DNA of 64,000 nucleotides, taken from assembly GCA_040756515.1 (NCBI GenBank), contig JBFLYW010000010.1:61198-125197 (forward strand). The letters run 5' to 3'. The notes beneath the pieces were generated by a model. It searched no databases, had not been told where the DNA came from, and saw nothing but the letters and a program-made list of their open reading frames with translations. The translations under genes and the position numbers were made by a program. Positions 28,312-37,952 of this stretch are shown here, one piece after another (the stretch's first letter is position 1; every line of letters begins with the position of its first letter). Source of the stretch: DSXH01 sp020724325. Its GTDB lineage: Bacteria > Bacteroidota > Ignavibacteria > Ignavibacteriales > Melioribacteraceae.

Positions 28312-28342
28312 TTGATAGCCCTTTCATATTTTGGTATCTTTG
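28312..28342 (+). promoter_or_regulatory. Likely lon promoter
   Basis: TTG at 28312-28314 and TATCTTTG at 28335-28342, separated by 20 bases, fit the Bacteroidota TTTG-N19/20-TAnnTTTG pattern. The lon ATG begins 46 bases downstream. No CIRCE-like heat-shock operator is visible. Confidence 0.6.
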
Positions 28343-28388
28343 TGCTCAAGAATATCGATTCAAGAATACCGAATGAGGTTAGAAAATA

Positions 28389-30833
28389 ATGAGCGAGGTA
28401 GTTAAAATTAAATCGAAGGATTATTCAGTAATAGAAGATATACCTAAAATACTTCCGGTTCTTCCGTTAAGAGATAATGTTATTTTTCCTTATATGATTT
28501 TTCCGGTTCTAGTAGGCAGAGAGCAATCTATAAATGCTGCCAATTATGCGTTAGATAATTCCAAATATATTTTTCTTGCCGCACAAAAAAAGCCGAATAT
28601 AGAGGGTCCATCGAAAGAAGATATTTTTAGAGATGGAACTATTGCCAAGATAATTCAAATACTTAAGCTGCCAAACGGATTGTTAAAAATTCTGGTTGAT
28701 GGAATTATACAGGGCAGAATAATTGAATTTACGGAGAGGACAAACTTCATTGAAGCAGAGATTGATATATTTACACCCGTACAAGAAGAGCTAAGAGAAT
28801 TAAGTGCCCTTATCCGCCAAATGTCCAATCTCTTTAAGGAATATGTTAAGATAAATAAATCAATTCCACCTGAAGCAATTAATTCATTTGAAAGTATCGA
28901 AGAGCCGGATAGGAAGCTCTTTTATGCGGCTGCAAATATTAATCAGACAATAGAAGTAAAACAGAAAATACTTCAGCACTTTTCAATCAAAGACCAGCTT
29001 TACGAAATAATAAAAATTCTTACATCTGAAATAGAAATTCTTCGTATAGAAAAAGAGATCGAGAATAAGGTTCAGGAAAATATTGCTAAAACTCAACGCA
29101 AATTTATAATTCAGGAACAGATTAGAATTCTACAGGATGAGCTTGGAGACGAAGAAGGATCTTCTCCAGAATTTGCAAAAATAAAAGAGCAGATTGTAAA
29201 AGCTAAGATGCCAAAAGCAATTCAGGAAAAAGCAATTGAGGAGTTGAATAAGCTTAGGAAAACACCTCCAAGTTCACCCGAAGCAACTGTAATTAGAAAT
29301 TACTTAGATTGGATGACAGATGTTCCATGGCACAAAAAAACAAGCGATAATCTTGATGTAAAAAATGTACGAAAAATTTTGGACGAAGACCACTTTGGGC
29401 TGGATAAGCCAAAGGAAAGAATTGTAGATCATATCGCCGTTCTTAACCTTGTAAAGAATATGCGCGGACAAATATTATGTTTTGTTGGACCGCCTGGCGT
29501 TGGCAAAACATCTCTGGTCAAATCTATTGCACGCGCTCTCGGTAGAAATTTTGTAAGGATATCATTAGGCGGTGTTAGAGATGAAGCCGAGATACGGGGA
29601 CATAGAAGAACTTATATTGGCTCTATGCCGGGAAAGATTATTCAATCTATGAAACGTGCGAAAACAATTAACCCGGTAATGCTGCTCGATGAAATTGATA
29701 AGATGAGTATGGATTTCCGCGGCGACCCTTCTTCTGCAATGCTTGAGGTACTTGACCCGGAACAGAATCACACATTTAACGACCATTACCTCGATGTGGA
29801 TTATGATTTATCCCAGGTTATGTTTATTACAACTGCAAATGTAAGGTATAATATTCCTCTTCCACTTCAGGATAGAATGGAAATAATAGAGCTGCCCGGC
29901 TACCTGGAGTATGAAAAAATTGAGATTGCAAAGGAACACATCATTCCAAAACAAATTACAGCGCACGGACTTAATAAATTCAAAGTTGATTTCAAAGATG
30001 AAGCAATTAAAAAAATTATTACCGGATATACTCGGGAAGCCGGAGTAAGAAACCTGGAGCGCGAAATTGCTTCTGCTCTCAGAAAAACTGCACGCGAAAT
30101 AATTCTGACACATTCAACTAATGGTAAAAAGAAGTGGTCTGCAAAAAAATTTGTTATCGATGAAGATACTATCGAGAAATTTTTAGGTGTCCCAAAATTC
30201 AGAAGCCAAAAAGCCGAAAAAGAATTGCGTGTCGGCAGTGTTACCGGCTTAGCTTGGACAAGCGTTGGAGGAGAAATATTACAGGTAGATACAACCGTAA
30301 TGACCGGATCAGAAAAACTAACTTTAACAGGACAGCTTGGTAATGTAATGAAAGAATCTGCTCAAGCTGCTTTAAGCTACTTACGATCTAATGCAAAAGA
30401 TTTTTGTTTAGAACCTCATTTCACAAAAGAGAAAGAAGTACATATCCACTTGCCTGAAGGAGCAATACCTAAGGACGGTCCTTCAGCAGGTATTACAATG
30501 GCAATGGCTATGTATTCAGCATTTAGCGGAAAACCTGCGCGAAGTGATGTTGCTATGACCGGCGAAATTACGTTAAGAGGTAAAATAATTGCAATTGGCG
30601 GACTAAATGAAAAATTGCTCGCTGCACAAAGAAGCGGTATTAAAACTGTATTGATTCCCAAAGAAAATGAAAAAGATCTGTTCGAAATTAAACCGGAAGT
30701 AAAGATGGGATTAAAAATTATTCCGGTTAGTACCATTAAAGAAGCGTTGCAGTATGTTTTCGAAAAGCAGAATAAAAGTAATAAAATAAAGACTAAACAA
30801 AAATCGAAATCTAAGAAACACACAAATCACTAA
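28389..30833 (+). CDS. lon: ATP-dependent Lon protease
   Basis: 814 residues, typical Lon length. N-terminal substrate domain (LPVLPLRDNVIFPYMIFPVLVG), central coiled coil, AAA+ module with Walker A GPPGVGKTS and Walker B VMLLDEIDKM, and C-terminal protease domain with the Ser699-Lys742 dyad (PKDGPSAGIT and GGLNEKLLAA), spaced 43 residues as in E. coli. A Lys/Ser-rich tail closes the protein. It degrades misfolded and regulatory cytosolic proteins. A GAGG site lies 11 bases before the ATG; the gene is apparently followed by msrC-like and dnaX genes in the same direction. Confidence 0.97.
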   Translation: MSEVVKIKSKDYSVIEDIPKILPVLPLRDNVIFPYMIFPVLVGREQSINAANYALDNSKYIFLAAQKKPNIEGPSKEDIFRDGTIAKIIQILKLPNGLLKILVDGIIQGRIIEFTERTNFIEAEIDIFTPVQEELRELSALIRQMSNLFKEYVKINKSIPPEAINSFESIEEPDRKLFYAAANINQTIEVKQKILQHFSIKDQLYEIIKILTSEIEILRIEKEIENKVQENIAKTQRKFIIQEQIRILQDELGDEEGSSPEFAKIKEQIVKAKMPKAIQEKAIEELNKLRKTPPSSPEATVIRNYLDWMTDVPWHKKTSDNLDVKNVRKILDEDHFGLDKPKERIVDHIAVLNLVKNMRGQILCFVGPPGVGKTSLVKSIARALGRNFVRISLGGVRDEAEIRGHRRTYIGSMPGKIIQSMKRAKTINPVMLLDEIDKMSMDFRGDPSSAMLEVLDPEQNHTFNDHYLDVDYDLSQVMFITTANVRYNIPLPLQDRMEIIELPGYLEYEKIEIAKEHIIPKQITAHGLNKFKVDFKDEAIKKIITGYTREAGVRNLEREIASALRKTAREIILTHSTNGKKKWSAKKFVIDEDTIEKFLGVPKFRSQKAEKELRVGSVTGLAWTSVGGEILQVDTTVMTGSEKLTLTGQLGNVMKESAQAALSYLRSNAKDFCLEPHFTKEKEVHIHLPEGAIPKDGPSAGITMAMAMYSAFSGKPARSDVAMTGEITLRGKIIAIGGLNEKLLAAQRSGIKTVLIPKENEKDLFEIKPEVKMGLKIIPVSTIKEALQYVFEKQNKSNKIKTKQKSKSKKHTNH

Positions 30834-30950
30834 GGGAAGTAATTAATTCTATATTCTGTACTTGGTGTTAGATTTATTGTGCCAAGTTAGCTTAAACATA
30901 TAAAATAGGATTTGTAACCTGTTTCTTATTAATTGTGATTGAAAAATAAT

Positions 30951-31457
30951 ATGTCTGGAAATTTTGAAATAGAGAAAGCACTTCCGGATGAAGAAAAATA
31001 TCATCTACTTCTTCATCAGATAAATGCATTGCTCAACCCGAACGAACCGTTAATTTCTAATCTGGCTAATGTTACAGCAGCATTAAAGGAAGCATTCGAT
31101 AAAATAAGCTGGGTCGGCTTTTACTTTCTAAGAGACAATCGATTATTTCTCGGACCATTCCAGGGAAGAGTTGCATGTACAATTATCGAAGCAGGTAAAG
31201 GAGTATGCGGTACTTCGGTTTTGAAAAAAGAGACTGTGATAGTGGATGATGTTCATAAATTCCCAGGTCATATAGCGTGCGATGGAGGATCGAATTCAGA
31301 AATTGTCGTTCCTATTATTGATGAAAGTATAGTTTACGGAGTCTTAGATCTGGACAGTTATCATTATTCTGCATTCACCGAGGTTGATAAAAAATATCTA
31401 GAAAAATTGTGTTTGCTTATTACAGAAAAGTTTTCTTTTAAGAAAATTCTTTTGTAA
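30951..31457 (+). CDS. msrC: Free methionine-(R)-sulfoxide reductase (GAF domain)
   Basis: 168 residues, one GAF domain. The three family cysteines are Cys76 and Cys86 (RVACTIIEAGKGVCGT) and Cys110 (HIACDGGSNSEIVVP), with spacings 10 and 24 identical to E. coli fRMsr (84/94/118). It reduces free Met-(R)-sulfoxide in the cytosol with thioredoxin. ATG 30951 (MSGNFEIEK) is preferred over a TTG at 30939, though neither has a strong ribosome site. Lies between lon and dnaX; a protein-damage link with lon is only suggestive. Confidence 0.9.
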   Translation: MSGNFEIEKALPDEEKYHLLLHQINALLNPNEPLISNLANVTAALKEAFDKISWVGFYFLRDNRLFLGPFQGRVACTIIEAGKGVCGTSVLKKETVIVDDVHKFPGHIACDGGSNSEIVVPIIDESIVYGVLDLDSYHYSAFTEVDKKYLEKLCLLITEKFSFKKILL

Positions 31458-31493
31458 ATAGAACACAGATTAGACAGATTTTTTATGATTCAC

Positions 31494-31545
31494 GCGGATT
31501 AAATCATAAGAGATCATAATTATCAGAAGAATCCGCGTTCAATTA
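31494..31545. repeat. Short palindromic element upstream of dnaX
   Basis: ACGCGGATT (about 31492-31500) faces AATCCGCGT (about 31531-31539) across an AT-rich loop. The surrounding CACAGATTAGACAGATTTTTTATGATT resembles the element at 2676-2746 (shared words ACAGATTA and AGATTTTTTAT). It sits just upstream of the dnaX start and could influence its leader. Confidence 0.5.
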
Positions 31546-31557
31546 AAAATTAATTGC

Positions 31558-33216
31558 ATGAATTACATTGTTACAGCAAGAAAGTGGCGTCCCCAAACCT
31601 TTGATCAAATTGTTGGTCAAGAACATATAACTACAACATTAAAAAACGCACTTACAAATAATCGAATTGCTCATGCATTTTTATTTACCGGACCAAGGGG
31701 TGTTGGTAAAACAACTGCCGCTCGAATATTGGCAAAAGTTCTTAACTGTCTTAATCCTCAAAAAGGTGAGCCATGCAATCAATGTGAAATGTGTTTGTCA
31801 TTCCAGAGTTCGCAGACATTAGATATTATAGAAATAGATGGAGCTTCTAACAGAAGAATTGATGAAATAAGAACATTGCGCGAATCTGTGAAATATGCTC
31901 CTACTAAAGGAAGGTACAAAGTATATATTATTGACGAAGTTCATATGTTAACAACCGAATCTTTTAATGCCCTACTTAAAACTCTGGAAGAACCACCAGA
32001 ACATGTTATTTTTATTTTTGCTACTACTGATGTACACAAAGTTCCTCTTACAATTATTTCGCGCTGCCAGAGATTCGATTTCCGTAGAATTGAAATGACT
32101 GCTATAAAAAAATTACTTAAAGAGATTGCTGATGCGGAAAAAATCAAAATTGATGATATTGCTCTAACGCTTATTGCAAAGAAATCAGATGGAGCTTTAC
32201 GAGATGCCCAAAGTTTGTTTGATCAGGTTATTTCATTTAGCGGCGGGAATGTTCAAAGTGAAGTGATTTCTAAAATGCTTAACCTAATTGACGCCGATAT
32301 TTATTTTACATTATCAGATTCCATTATAGATAAAAATTTTAAAGCAGCATTCGATATTACTAAAACTATTTATGAAAACGGCTGGAATTTTTTCGATTTC
32401 TTAAACGGCTTGAATGAACACTTCAGAAATATTATGACTGTAGTTATAAGAAAGGATTGCTCTTTAATTGAAGAAGCTGATTATTACAAAAGTAAATATC
32501 TAGACTATGCTGATAAATTTTCTGAGGGAGATTTACTACGTATCCTTAATTTCATCAACAAAACTCAATACGAACTAAAAACATCCTCAAACCATAGAAT
32601 GAAAATAGAAATTGCACTCTGTCTTTTGATTGGATTAGAACGAAGTGCAACTATCTCCGAAGTAATTTCAAAAATAAATTCCGGGAAAGTTCTGGAACCA
32701 GAACAACCTTATTCTACAAGTAAAGGAAGCTCATCTAAAATAACAAATAATGAGCAATCACTTTCAAACGTAAGACCTGTTGAAAAAAGTGAGATTAAAA
32801 TTCCTGAAGTGAAAAACTTTATTGCTCCAACAGCAAAAGATTCATACGAATTTAAAGACATTATTGCCAAATGGGAATTCTTTGTTGAACAGGTTAAAAC
32901 AGATAAGCTTTTTTTTGGTTCGATACTCACTAATTCTAATCCAGTCAACATTGCAAATGAAAAACTGAATATTGAGGTTGAGCATTCAGACGATTGGGAT
33001 ATTATATTGGATAATAAAACCTATCTCGATAAAAAAACAAAAGAAGTTTTTGGTAAAAAAATTGAGTTTAACAATGCCGGCAAGAAAAAAACCGGTACTG
33101 AAAAGAAGAGCAATAAACCAACCGCCAAAACTGAAATCTCTGGATCATCAACCAATGAAAATGCTCTTGTAAATGCAGTAATTAATAAGTTAGGTGGAAG
33201 AGAAATAAAAAAATAA
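31558..33216 (+). CDS. dnaX: DNA polymerase III subunit gamma/tau
   Basis: 552 residues. AAA+ clamp-loader ATPase with Walker A GPRGVGKT at residues 45-52, zinc-binding Cys64/73/76/79, Walker B VYIIDEVHML and sensor region FATTDVHKVPLTIISRCQRFDFRR. The C-terminal third is a linker plus a polymerase/helicase-binding domain. It loads the sliding clamp and ties polymerase cores to DnaB. No clear internal slippery heptamer plus stem was seen, so a shorter gamma form is not claimed. A weak ribosome site precedes the ATG. Confidence 0.95.
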   Translation: MNYIVTARKWRPQTFDQIVGQEHITTTLKNALTNNRIAHAFLFTGPRGVGKTTAARILAKVLNCLNPQKGEPCNQCEMCLSFQSSQTLDIIEIDGASNRRIDEIRTLRESVKYAPTKGRYKVYIIDEVHMLTTESFNALLKTLEEPPEHVIFIFATTDVHKVPLTIISRCQRFDFRRIEMTAIKKLLKEIADAEKIKIDDIALTLIAKKSDGALRDAQSLFDQVISFSGGNVQSEVISKMLNLIDADIYFTLSDSIIDKNFKAAFDITKTIYENGWNFFDFLNGLNEHFRNIMTVVIRKDCSLIEEADYYKSKYLDYADKFSEGDLLRILNFINKTQYELKTSSNHRMKIEIALCLLIGLERSATISEVISKINSGKVLEPEQPYSTSKGSSSKITNNEQSLSNVRPVEKSEIKIPEVKNFIAPTAKDSYEFKDIIAKWEFFVEQVKTDKLFFGSILTNSNPVNIANEKLNIEVEHSDDWDIILDNKTYLDKKTKEVFGKKIEFNNAGKKKTGTEKKSNKPTAKTEISGSSTNENALVNAVINKLGGREIKK

Positions 33217-33974
33217 CACCGATAATAATTGCCAATTTTTAATCAATTGGTTATAATCAAGTTCTATTATCCCAGATTTGTCATTAGAACTAGTGAATAA
33301 CTGAGTGCCGGAGTAAGAGCAAGAACAAGAGATTCATTGTAACCATCAATTTTCTCATGCTTTCAATACCTTATAAAGTAATAATTGTTTATACATTTGC
33401 TTGAACTGAAGCTATTTCTTCTTTGCAGAAACACTTTTCCAATTATTTTCTTACACTCGTATAAGGTAATAAGGTCATTGTTTTCTATCTTCTTCACTGT
33501 TACTAAGGTTCAATCGCTGGGTAACTGTTCGCCAGTTACAAATCAAACAACTAACAAATATTTGATTGAGGAAACCTTAGTAACCAAAACTTAGCCTTAC
33601 AGGTAACCTTATTACATTATTAGACCCGATTTTGTAGTAGAAACCCAGTTCGTCTATAAAGACAATTATCAATGGCAATTATGTTTACTTCGTCTGTTTT
33701 TCTTACAGTTAATTGCCAAAACTCATTTAGTAAACTAAAACTGAACTTATTATTCTAAAACAACTTAACACTACTTTTTTCTAATGGCGGTCATTAGAAA
33801 TTTTTCCTAATGACAAATCTGGGATTATAAGCACTGCATATTTACTGACAACTTTAAAAACTAATTCACATTAATTTTTCTGGTGAACTTCTTCGCCTAT
33901 CAGATCAATTGTATGTACTGTAGGCATTGTTAAACTCTGCATTAAAATGTTCTATCCGGTTTATTACCTAATTT
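33217..33974. other. Intergenic region between convergent dnaX and cysteine synthase genes
   Basis: No gene; the short open frames are not supported. The region is dominated by the TIR-bounded palindromic element listed separately (33249-33830). It also has a short phrase rich in GAGCAAGAACAAGAGAT near 33320, similar to the words that encode the mtaB insertion. Confidence 0.6.
33249..33830. mobile_element. TIR-bounded, palindrome-rich non-coding element (MITE-like candidate)
   Basis: TCCCAGATTTGTCATTAG (33270-33287) and CTAATGACAAATCTGGGA (33807-33824) are exact 18-bp reverse complements about 555 bp apart end to end, with further imperfect matching outside (ATTATC / GATTAT). The interior has nested inverted repeats: GTTACTAAGGTT versus AACCTTAGTAAC, CAATC versus GATTG, GTAATAAGG versus CCTTATTAC, TGGCAATTA versus TTAATTGCCA, and a CTAATGgcggtCATTAG hairpin at 33781-33797. 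It has no transposase. It could be a MITE-like element or one large folded RNA/DNA structure. Confidence 0.6.
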
Positions 33975-35099
33975 TTAGAATTCTTCATTTCTTTTTGGAC
34001 AATCAGGGGGCAAAGCCATTTTGTTAAACACCGATATTCTTTCGTCTTCGGGGCATTCATCCGGATCGCAGCAAGTATAACAGATCCTTTTCAAAGATTT
34101 CACTTCCAGCAGCTTAATATGAGGTGAAAAAAATTCTTTTATAATCGGCTCGTTTTTTAAAAGATCCGTACTCAAGTATTTTTTATTATCATCCGGAAAA
34201 ACTGTAACGACAGTTGAATTATCACCTAACTCTTCTTGAACTTTAGCAGCACCAATGAAATTTGCGCCGGATGAAATTCCAACAGCTATCCCTAATTCCG
34301 AGGCAAGTTTCTGAGCCATTATTATTGCATCTCCATCATCAACATCAACAACTGGATCAATTGAATTGAGATCAAGGATCGGTGGAATAAATTCATCTGA
34401 AATTCCCTGAATTCTATGTTTACCAACTTTACAGCCGGTTCTTAATGTTGGTGAACTTGCTGGTTCAAGCGGATAAACTTTTATATGCGGAAATCTTTCT
34501 TTTAAGTATTTTCCACTACCCATTATAGTACCGCCAGTTCCTACACCGGCAATTATTGCATCGGGAACAACTGAGTGGCATTTCAACTGAGCCCAGATTT
34601 CCGGACCGGTAGTTTTATAATGTGCTTCAATGTTATCTGTATTAGAAAACTGTCTTGGCAAAAATGATCCTGGTGTTCTTTGGGCTAATTCCTCAGCCAT
34701 TCTAATACTTCCAAGAAATCCACCTTCTTCTTTACTGACTAAGACAATTTCTGCACCAAGACTTTTAATTAAATTTATTCTTTCTGCGCTCATCCAGTTG
34801 GGCATAAAAATTACAACCTGATGACCCAATGCCTTTCCAATTGCAGAAAAAGAAATTCCAGTATTCCCGCTTGTTGCTTCAATTATCTTTGCACCAGGAA
34901 GTAGGTTACCCGATAAGTAGCCTTGTCGTAAAATATGAAATGCCATCCGGTCCTTTATACTTCCTGTCATATTTAGGTTTTCTGCTTTTGCAAATAGAAC
35001 TCTTTGTACACCACGGAATAAATACGATATCTTGAGCAATGGCGTATTACCGATTAAACTCGAGAGCCCTTTAATTCTTTCTAAGTTAATATTAGTCAT
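33975..35099 (-). CDS. Cysteine synthase family PLP enzyme with Cys-rich C-terminal tail
   Basis: 374 residues. Fold-type II PLP enzyme: Lys49 in MTGSIKDRMA binds PLP, SGNTGISF binds the substrate carboxylate, GVGTGGTIMGSGKYLK holds the phosphate, and VGISSGANF closes the catalytic domain. O-acetylserine sulfhydrylase and cystathionine beta-synthase homologues share this core. The last about 45 residues are unusual, with CYTCCDPDEC and a further Cys in PPDCPKR, a possible metal or redox site. ATG 35099 fits the family N-terminus (LSSLIGNTPLL); an upstream in-frame start adds nine non-conserved residues. dsbD lies just upstream in the same direction. Confidence 0.85.
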   Translation of the reverse strand: MTNINLERIKGLSSLIGNTPLLKISYLFRGVQRVLFAKAENLNMTGSIKDRMAFHILRQGYLSGNLLPGAKIIEATSGNTGISFSAIGKALGHQVVIFMPNWMSAERINLIKSLGAEIVLVSKEEGGFLGSIRMAEELAQRTPGSFLPRQFSNTDNIEAHYKTTGPEIWAQLKCHSVVPDAIIAGVGTGGTIMGSGKYLKERFPHIKVYPLEPASSPTLRTGCKVGKHRIQGISDEFIPPILDLNSIDPVVDVDDGDAIIMAQKLASELGIAVGISSGANFIGAAKVQEELGDNSTVVTVFPDDNKKYLSTDLLKNEPIIKEFFSPHIKLLEVKSLKRICYTCCDPDECPEDERISVFNKMALPPDCPKRNEEF

Positions 35100-35138
35100 T
35101 AATAAACCCGGTAAACTTTGATACAAAAATTAATGAAA

Positions 35139-36941
35139 TTATCTTACGTCAGAAATCATTTTTAAAAATTCTTCTGCATTTACAAAACCTGTAATCCTGT
35201 GCACTTCCTCGCCCTTTGAGTTAATAATCAGTACGGTAGGCATTCCAATAACATTGAATTTCTTACGCAGTTCCTCGTTCGCTTCTGTCATTTGTGTCAT
35301 ATCAACCTTGTAGGAAGTATAGTTTTCTAATCCTTTAATTACTTTAGGATCGGAGAATGTTAGTGCATCCAATTCTTTACATGGAATACACCAGTCAGCG
35401 TAGAAATCGATTAGCATACTTTCATTGTTTTTCAAGGATTCTTCGTAAGCTTCAATGCTGAATTTCTGCCAATCAGGCGAGAGTTTTTCAGAAGGAATTA
35501 AAGCCCATAAAGATACCGAGAGAACTATAACGGAAAAAACTGATTTGAATATTCTGAACCCTTTAATTTTATTAGCAGTTTTATCAACAAAGAGCAAAAT
35601 TAAAGCCGAGATAATTCCAAAAATTGGCAGTGCATAACCCTGAATTGATTTTGGTAGAACAGGATCGATAAAATAAAATGCCATACCAAGAAGCAGGAAT
35701 CCGAAGATATGTTTAACGCCTTCCATCCAGTCGCCGGCACGCGGTAATTGTTTGATCTTTCCACTGAATAGTGCCAGCAATAGATATGGAGAACCTAATC
35801 CGAGTGCAAGAATAAAGAACATCAAGAATCCGTAGAAAAGATCGCCTTTGGCAGCAACATAGGTAACAAGTCCTAATACAAACGGACCGATACAAGGTGC
35901 GGCAACAATTCCCATTGTTAAACCCATAAAAAAGGCGCCCATTACTCCTCCTTTAGCACCACCGGCTTTCATTACAAGTTTATCAGGAAGCTTAAACTCA
36001 TAAACACCAAACTGACTTAAAGCGAGCACTATGAAGAGAAGCGCAATACCTACAATAACTAAAGTATTTTGCAGTAATGTTCCAAATACGGCACCACTAA
36101 GAGAAGTTACTACACCGATTATAGAATAGGTAAATGCCATTCCAAGAACGTAAAGAATCCCTAACATAAAGAGGCGGCTTGTTTTACCTTCTGCCTGTCC
36201 GCCAAAATAACCTATAGTAATTGGAATAAGCGGGTAAACACATGGTGTAAGATTTAATGCAAGCCCGCCAAAGAAAATTAAAATCAAACTGATTAATATT
36301 CCGCTCGATTCAACTGTGGAAGCAAACGAATTCTCATCTTTAATATTCTTTACTTTTTCTTCAACGGCATCTATAACAATTTTATCGCTCTCTGATTCAG
36401 TAACCGATTTATCATTGCCTTCTATTTCAGTTTTAGTTTCGCTTCCGACCGAATTAGAAGCAACAACATCTAATTCAATCTCAGCAAAAGCCGAATTAGG
36501 CGGCATACATGATTGATCGTTACATGCCTGGTAATTCAGTTTAATATTCACAGTTTGTTTTCCAAGTGGTGCATTCTTATCTGCGGAAAGTATCAGTTGA
36601 GCCTTCGTTTCGCCTTTAAAAACTGAAACCGGCTTATCTGAAAATGATAAATTTATGTTATGAGCATCAGGATACTTTATGCTGGTCAATTCAATTCCAT
36701 TAGCTTTTAATGAAATTACAGAAGGGATAAGAAATTCATCATTAGGTTTGTTAGAGTTAATGTGCCATCCGTTTTCTATCTTAATAATTAAAACAATATT
36801 TAATGTCGAACCAGCTTCAATTTTTAGCTCCTTAGACTCAACATTAACTGAAACCAAATTTGTTTGAGGTTGTGCAAAAAGTTTGATAGGGATAAAGGAA
36901 AGAATTATAAAAAGTGCTAAAAAATATTTTGTCAACTTCAT
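35139..36941 (-). CDS. dsbD: Thiol:disulfide interchange protein DsbD
   Basis: 600 residues with all three DsbD parts. Signal peptide to LFAQ; a periplasmic alpha domain with the CNDQSCMPP cysteine pair (about residues 140-146); eight membrane helices with the redox cysteines in NLTPCVYPLIPITIG and VAAPCIGPFV; and a C-terminal thioredoxin-like domain with DWCIPCKELD. It moves electrons from cytosolic thioredoxin to periplasmic thiol proteins. The stop lies 40 bases before the cysteine synthase start, so the two may be co-transcribed, linking thiol synthesis and thiol redox (inference). Confidence 0.93.
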   Translation of the reverse strand: MKLTKYFLALFIILSFIPIKLFAQPQTNLVSVNVESKELKIEAGSTLNIVLIIKIENGWHINSNKPNDEFLIPSVISLKANGIELTSIKYPDAHNINLSFSDKPVSVFKGETKAQLILSADKNAPLGKQTVNIKLNYQACNDQSCMPPNSAFAEIELDVVASNSVGSETKTEIEGNDKSVTESESDKIVIDAVEEKVKNIKDENSFASTVESSGILISLILIFFGGLALNLTPCVYPLIPITIGYFGGQAEGKTSRLFMLGILYVLGMAFTYSIIGVVTSLSGAVFGTLLQNTLVIVGIALLFIVLALSQFGVYEFKLPDKLVMKAGGAKGGVMGAFFMGLTMGIVAAPCIGPFVLGLVTYVAAKGDLFYGFLMFFILALGLGSPYLLLALFSGKIKQLPRAGDWMEGVKHIFGFLLLGMAFYFIDPVLPKSIQGYALPIFGIISALILLFVDKTANKIKGFRIFKSVFSVIVLSVSLWALIPSEKLSPDWQKFSIEAYEESLKNNESMLIDFYADWCIPCKELDALTFSDPKVIKGLENYTSYKVDMTQMTEANEELRKKFNVIGMPTVLIINSKGEEVHRITGFVNAEEFLKMISDVR

Positions 36942-37952
36942 TATTGCTCCGGTAAATTATTTTTTTTTGTAATTAAAACAATATCTTTGGGTACAGCCAG
37001 CAGCATTCCAGTAATTATTAAATTAGAGGCAGCTTTAATTAAGATTACGAAAGACTGTAAAGTATTATATAAATTGTAACGTCTTAAAAATAGTACACAC
37101 AAATTAATTATTGATCAAAGTTACTCAAAATTAAAACACATAATCAAAACAAGAAGTTATATTAGCGTATCATGAAAAACTAATACATCAAGCGCATAAG
37201 GTTGTCTCAGAAGTAATTGTTCAATTTAAAAATCAGCGTTAATCCGTTTAAATCCGTTCTTGTCCGCCGTTTGCTGGCGGGCCTGTCCGCCGTTTGCTGG
37301 CGGATTATCTGCGTTATATTTTTTAAAAAGATATACTTCTGAGACAGCCTCCTGTCAGTTTTAGAAATGCTAAATCGGCATAACAAAAATTTCTGAACAG
37401 TTCAACCAGAACATAATTTACGATTCCAGGAATATCCGACCTTGCTGGACGACAAGCTTCTCCCGAAGGGATGCCTTCGGCAAGAGGCTCTCGTCTTCTG
37501 AAGAATGATGACAAAAATATTTACAAAAGCAATATAGCTAGTTGATAAATAGTGTGAAAACATCATTGAGGAAATCCCATTTTTATTACTGACAAAACTG
37601 TTATTGCTAAACCTTACAGCAAAGAACTTGATTTGCTTTCTTGGATTTACTCAAGCGGCAATAAGCAATATCTCTATGGAATCAACCACCAAGCCAATTA
37701 GACAAACAACCGAAGATTTTTTTAAGAATCCTAAAATAAGAGCTAAAATTAGAATGGCGTCCTTCAAAGCAAACAAGAGCTCAGAATAATCACATCTACC
37801 CTGTTCACATTGCCTTCTGTCAAACTGGAGTCTATTAGAATTGTGAATAACAGCTCAAACATTTATAAACTTAGTTCTGTCTTCTTTGATTGTGTTATTA
37901 CTAATAACTTTTACTGTTAACTAAATATTATGCGTTGAGTAACTGCGGTTAG
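36942..37952. other. 1 kb intergenic region between dsbD and the Mrp operon
   Basis: Contains palindromic element A copy 2 (37200-37349) and a separate small hairpin (CCGAAGG-GATG-CCTTCGG at 37463-37480). A 61-codon plus frame at 37604-37789 and a hydrophobic minus frame across the same bases have no ribosome site and no recognised family; neither is called. The left end should hold the dsbD promoter. Confidence 0.55.
37200..37349. repeat. Palindromic element A, copy 2
   Basis: Arms GGTTGTCTCAGAAGTA (37200-37215) and TACTTCTGAGACAGCC (37334-37349) pair over 16 bases with one G-T type mismatch. The interior has AATCAGCGTTAATCCGTTT and two copies of TGTCCGCCGTTTGCTGGCGG. The arm sequence matches copy 3 at 60605 and is close to copy 1 at 19940. 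Confidence 0.9.

Noticed and set aside
31558..33216. Programmed frameshift in dnaX
   Set aside because: No A-rich slippery heptamer with a following stem that I could identify; the gene reads through to a full-length tau-like protein.
33385..33594. 69-codon plus frame inside the TIR element
   Set aside because: Leucine/phenylalanine/threonine-rich chance frame with no start signals, made of inverted-repeat DNA.
37604..37789. 61-codon plus frame and an overlapping hydrophobic minus frame
   Set aside because: No ribosome site, no family, and the two readings compete; treated as non-coding.
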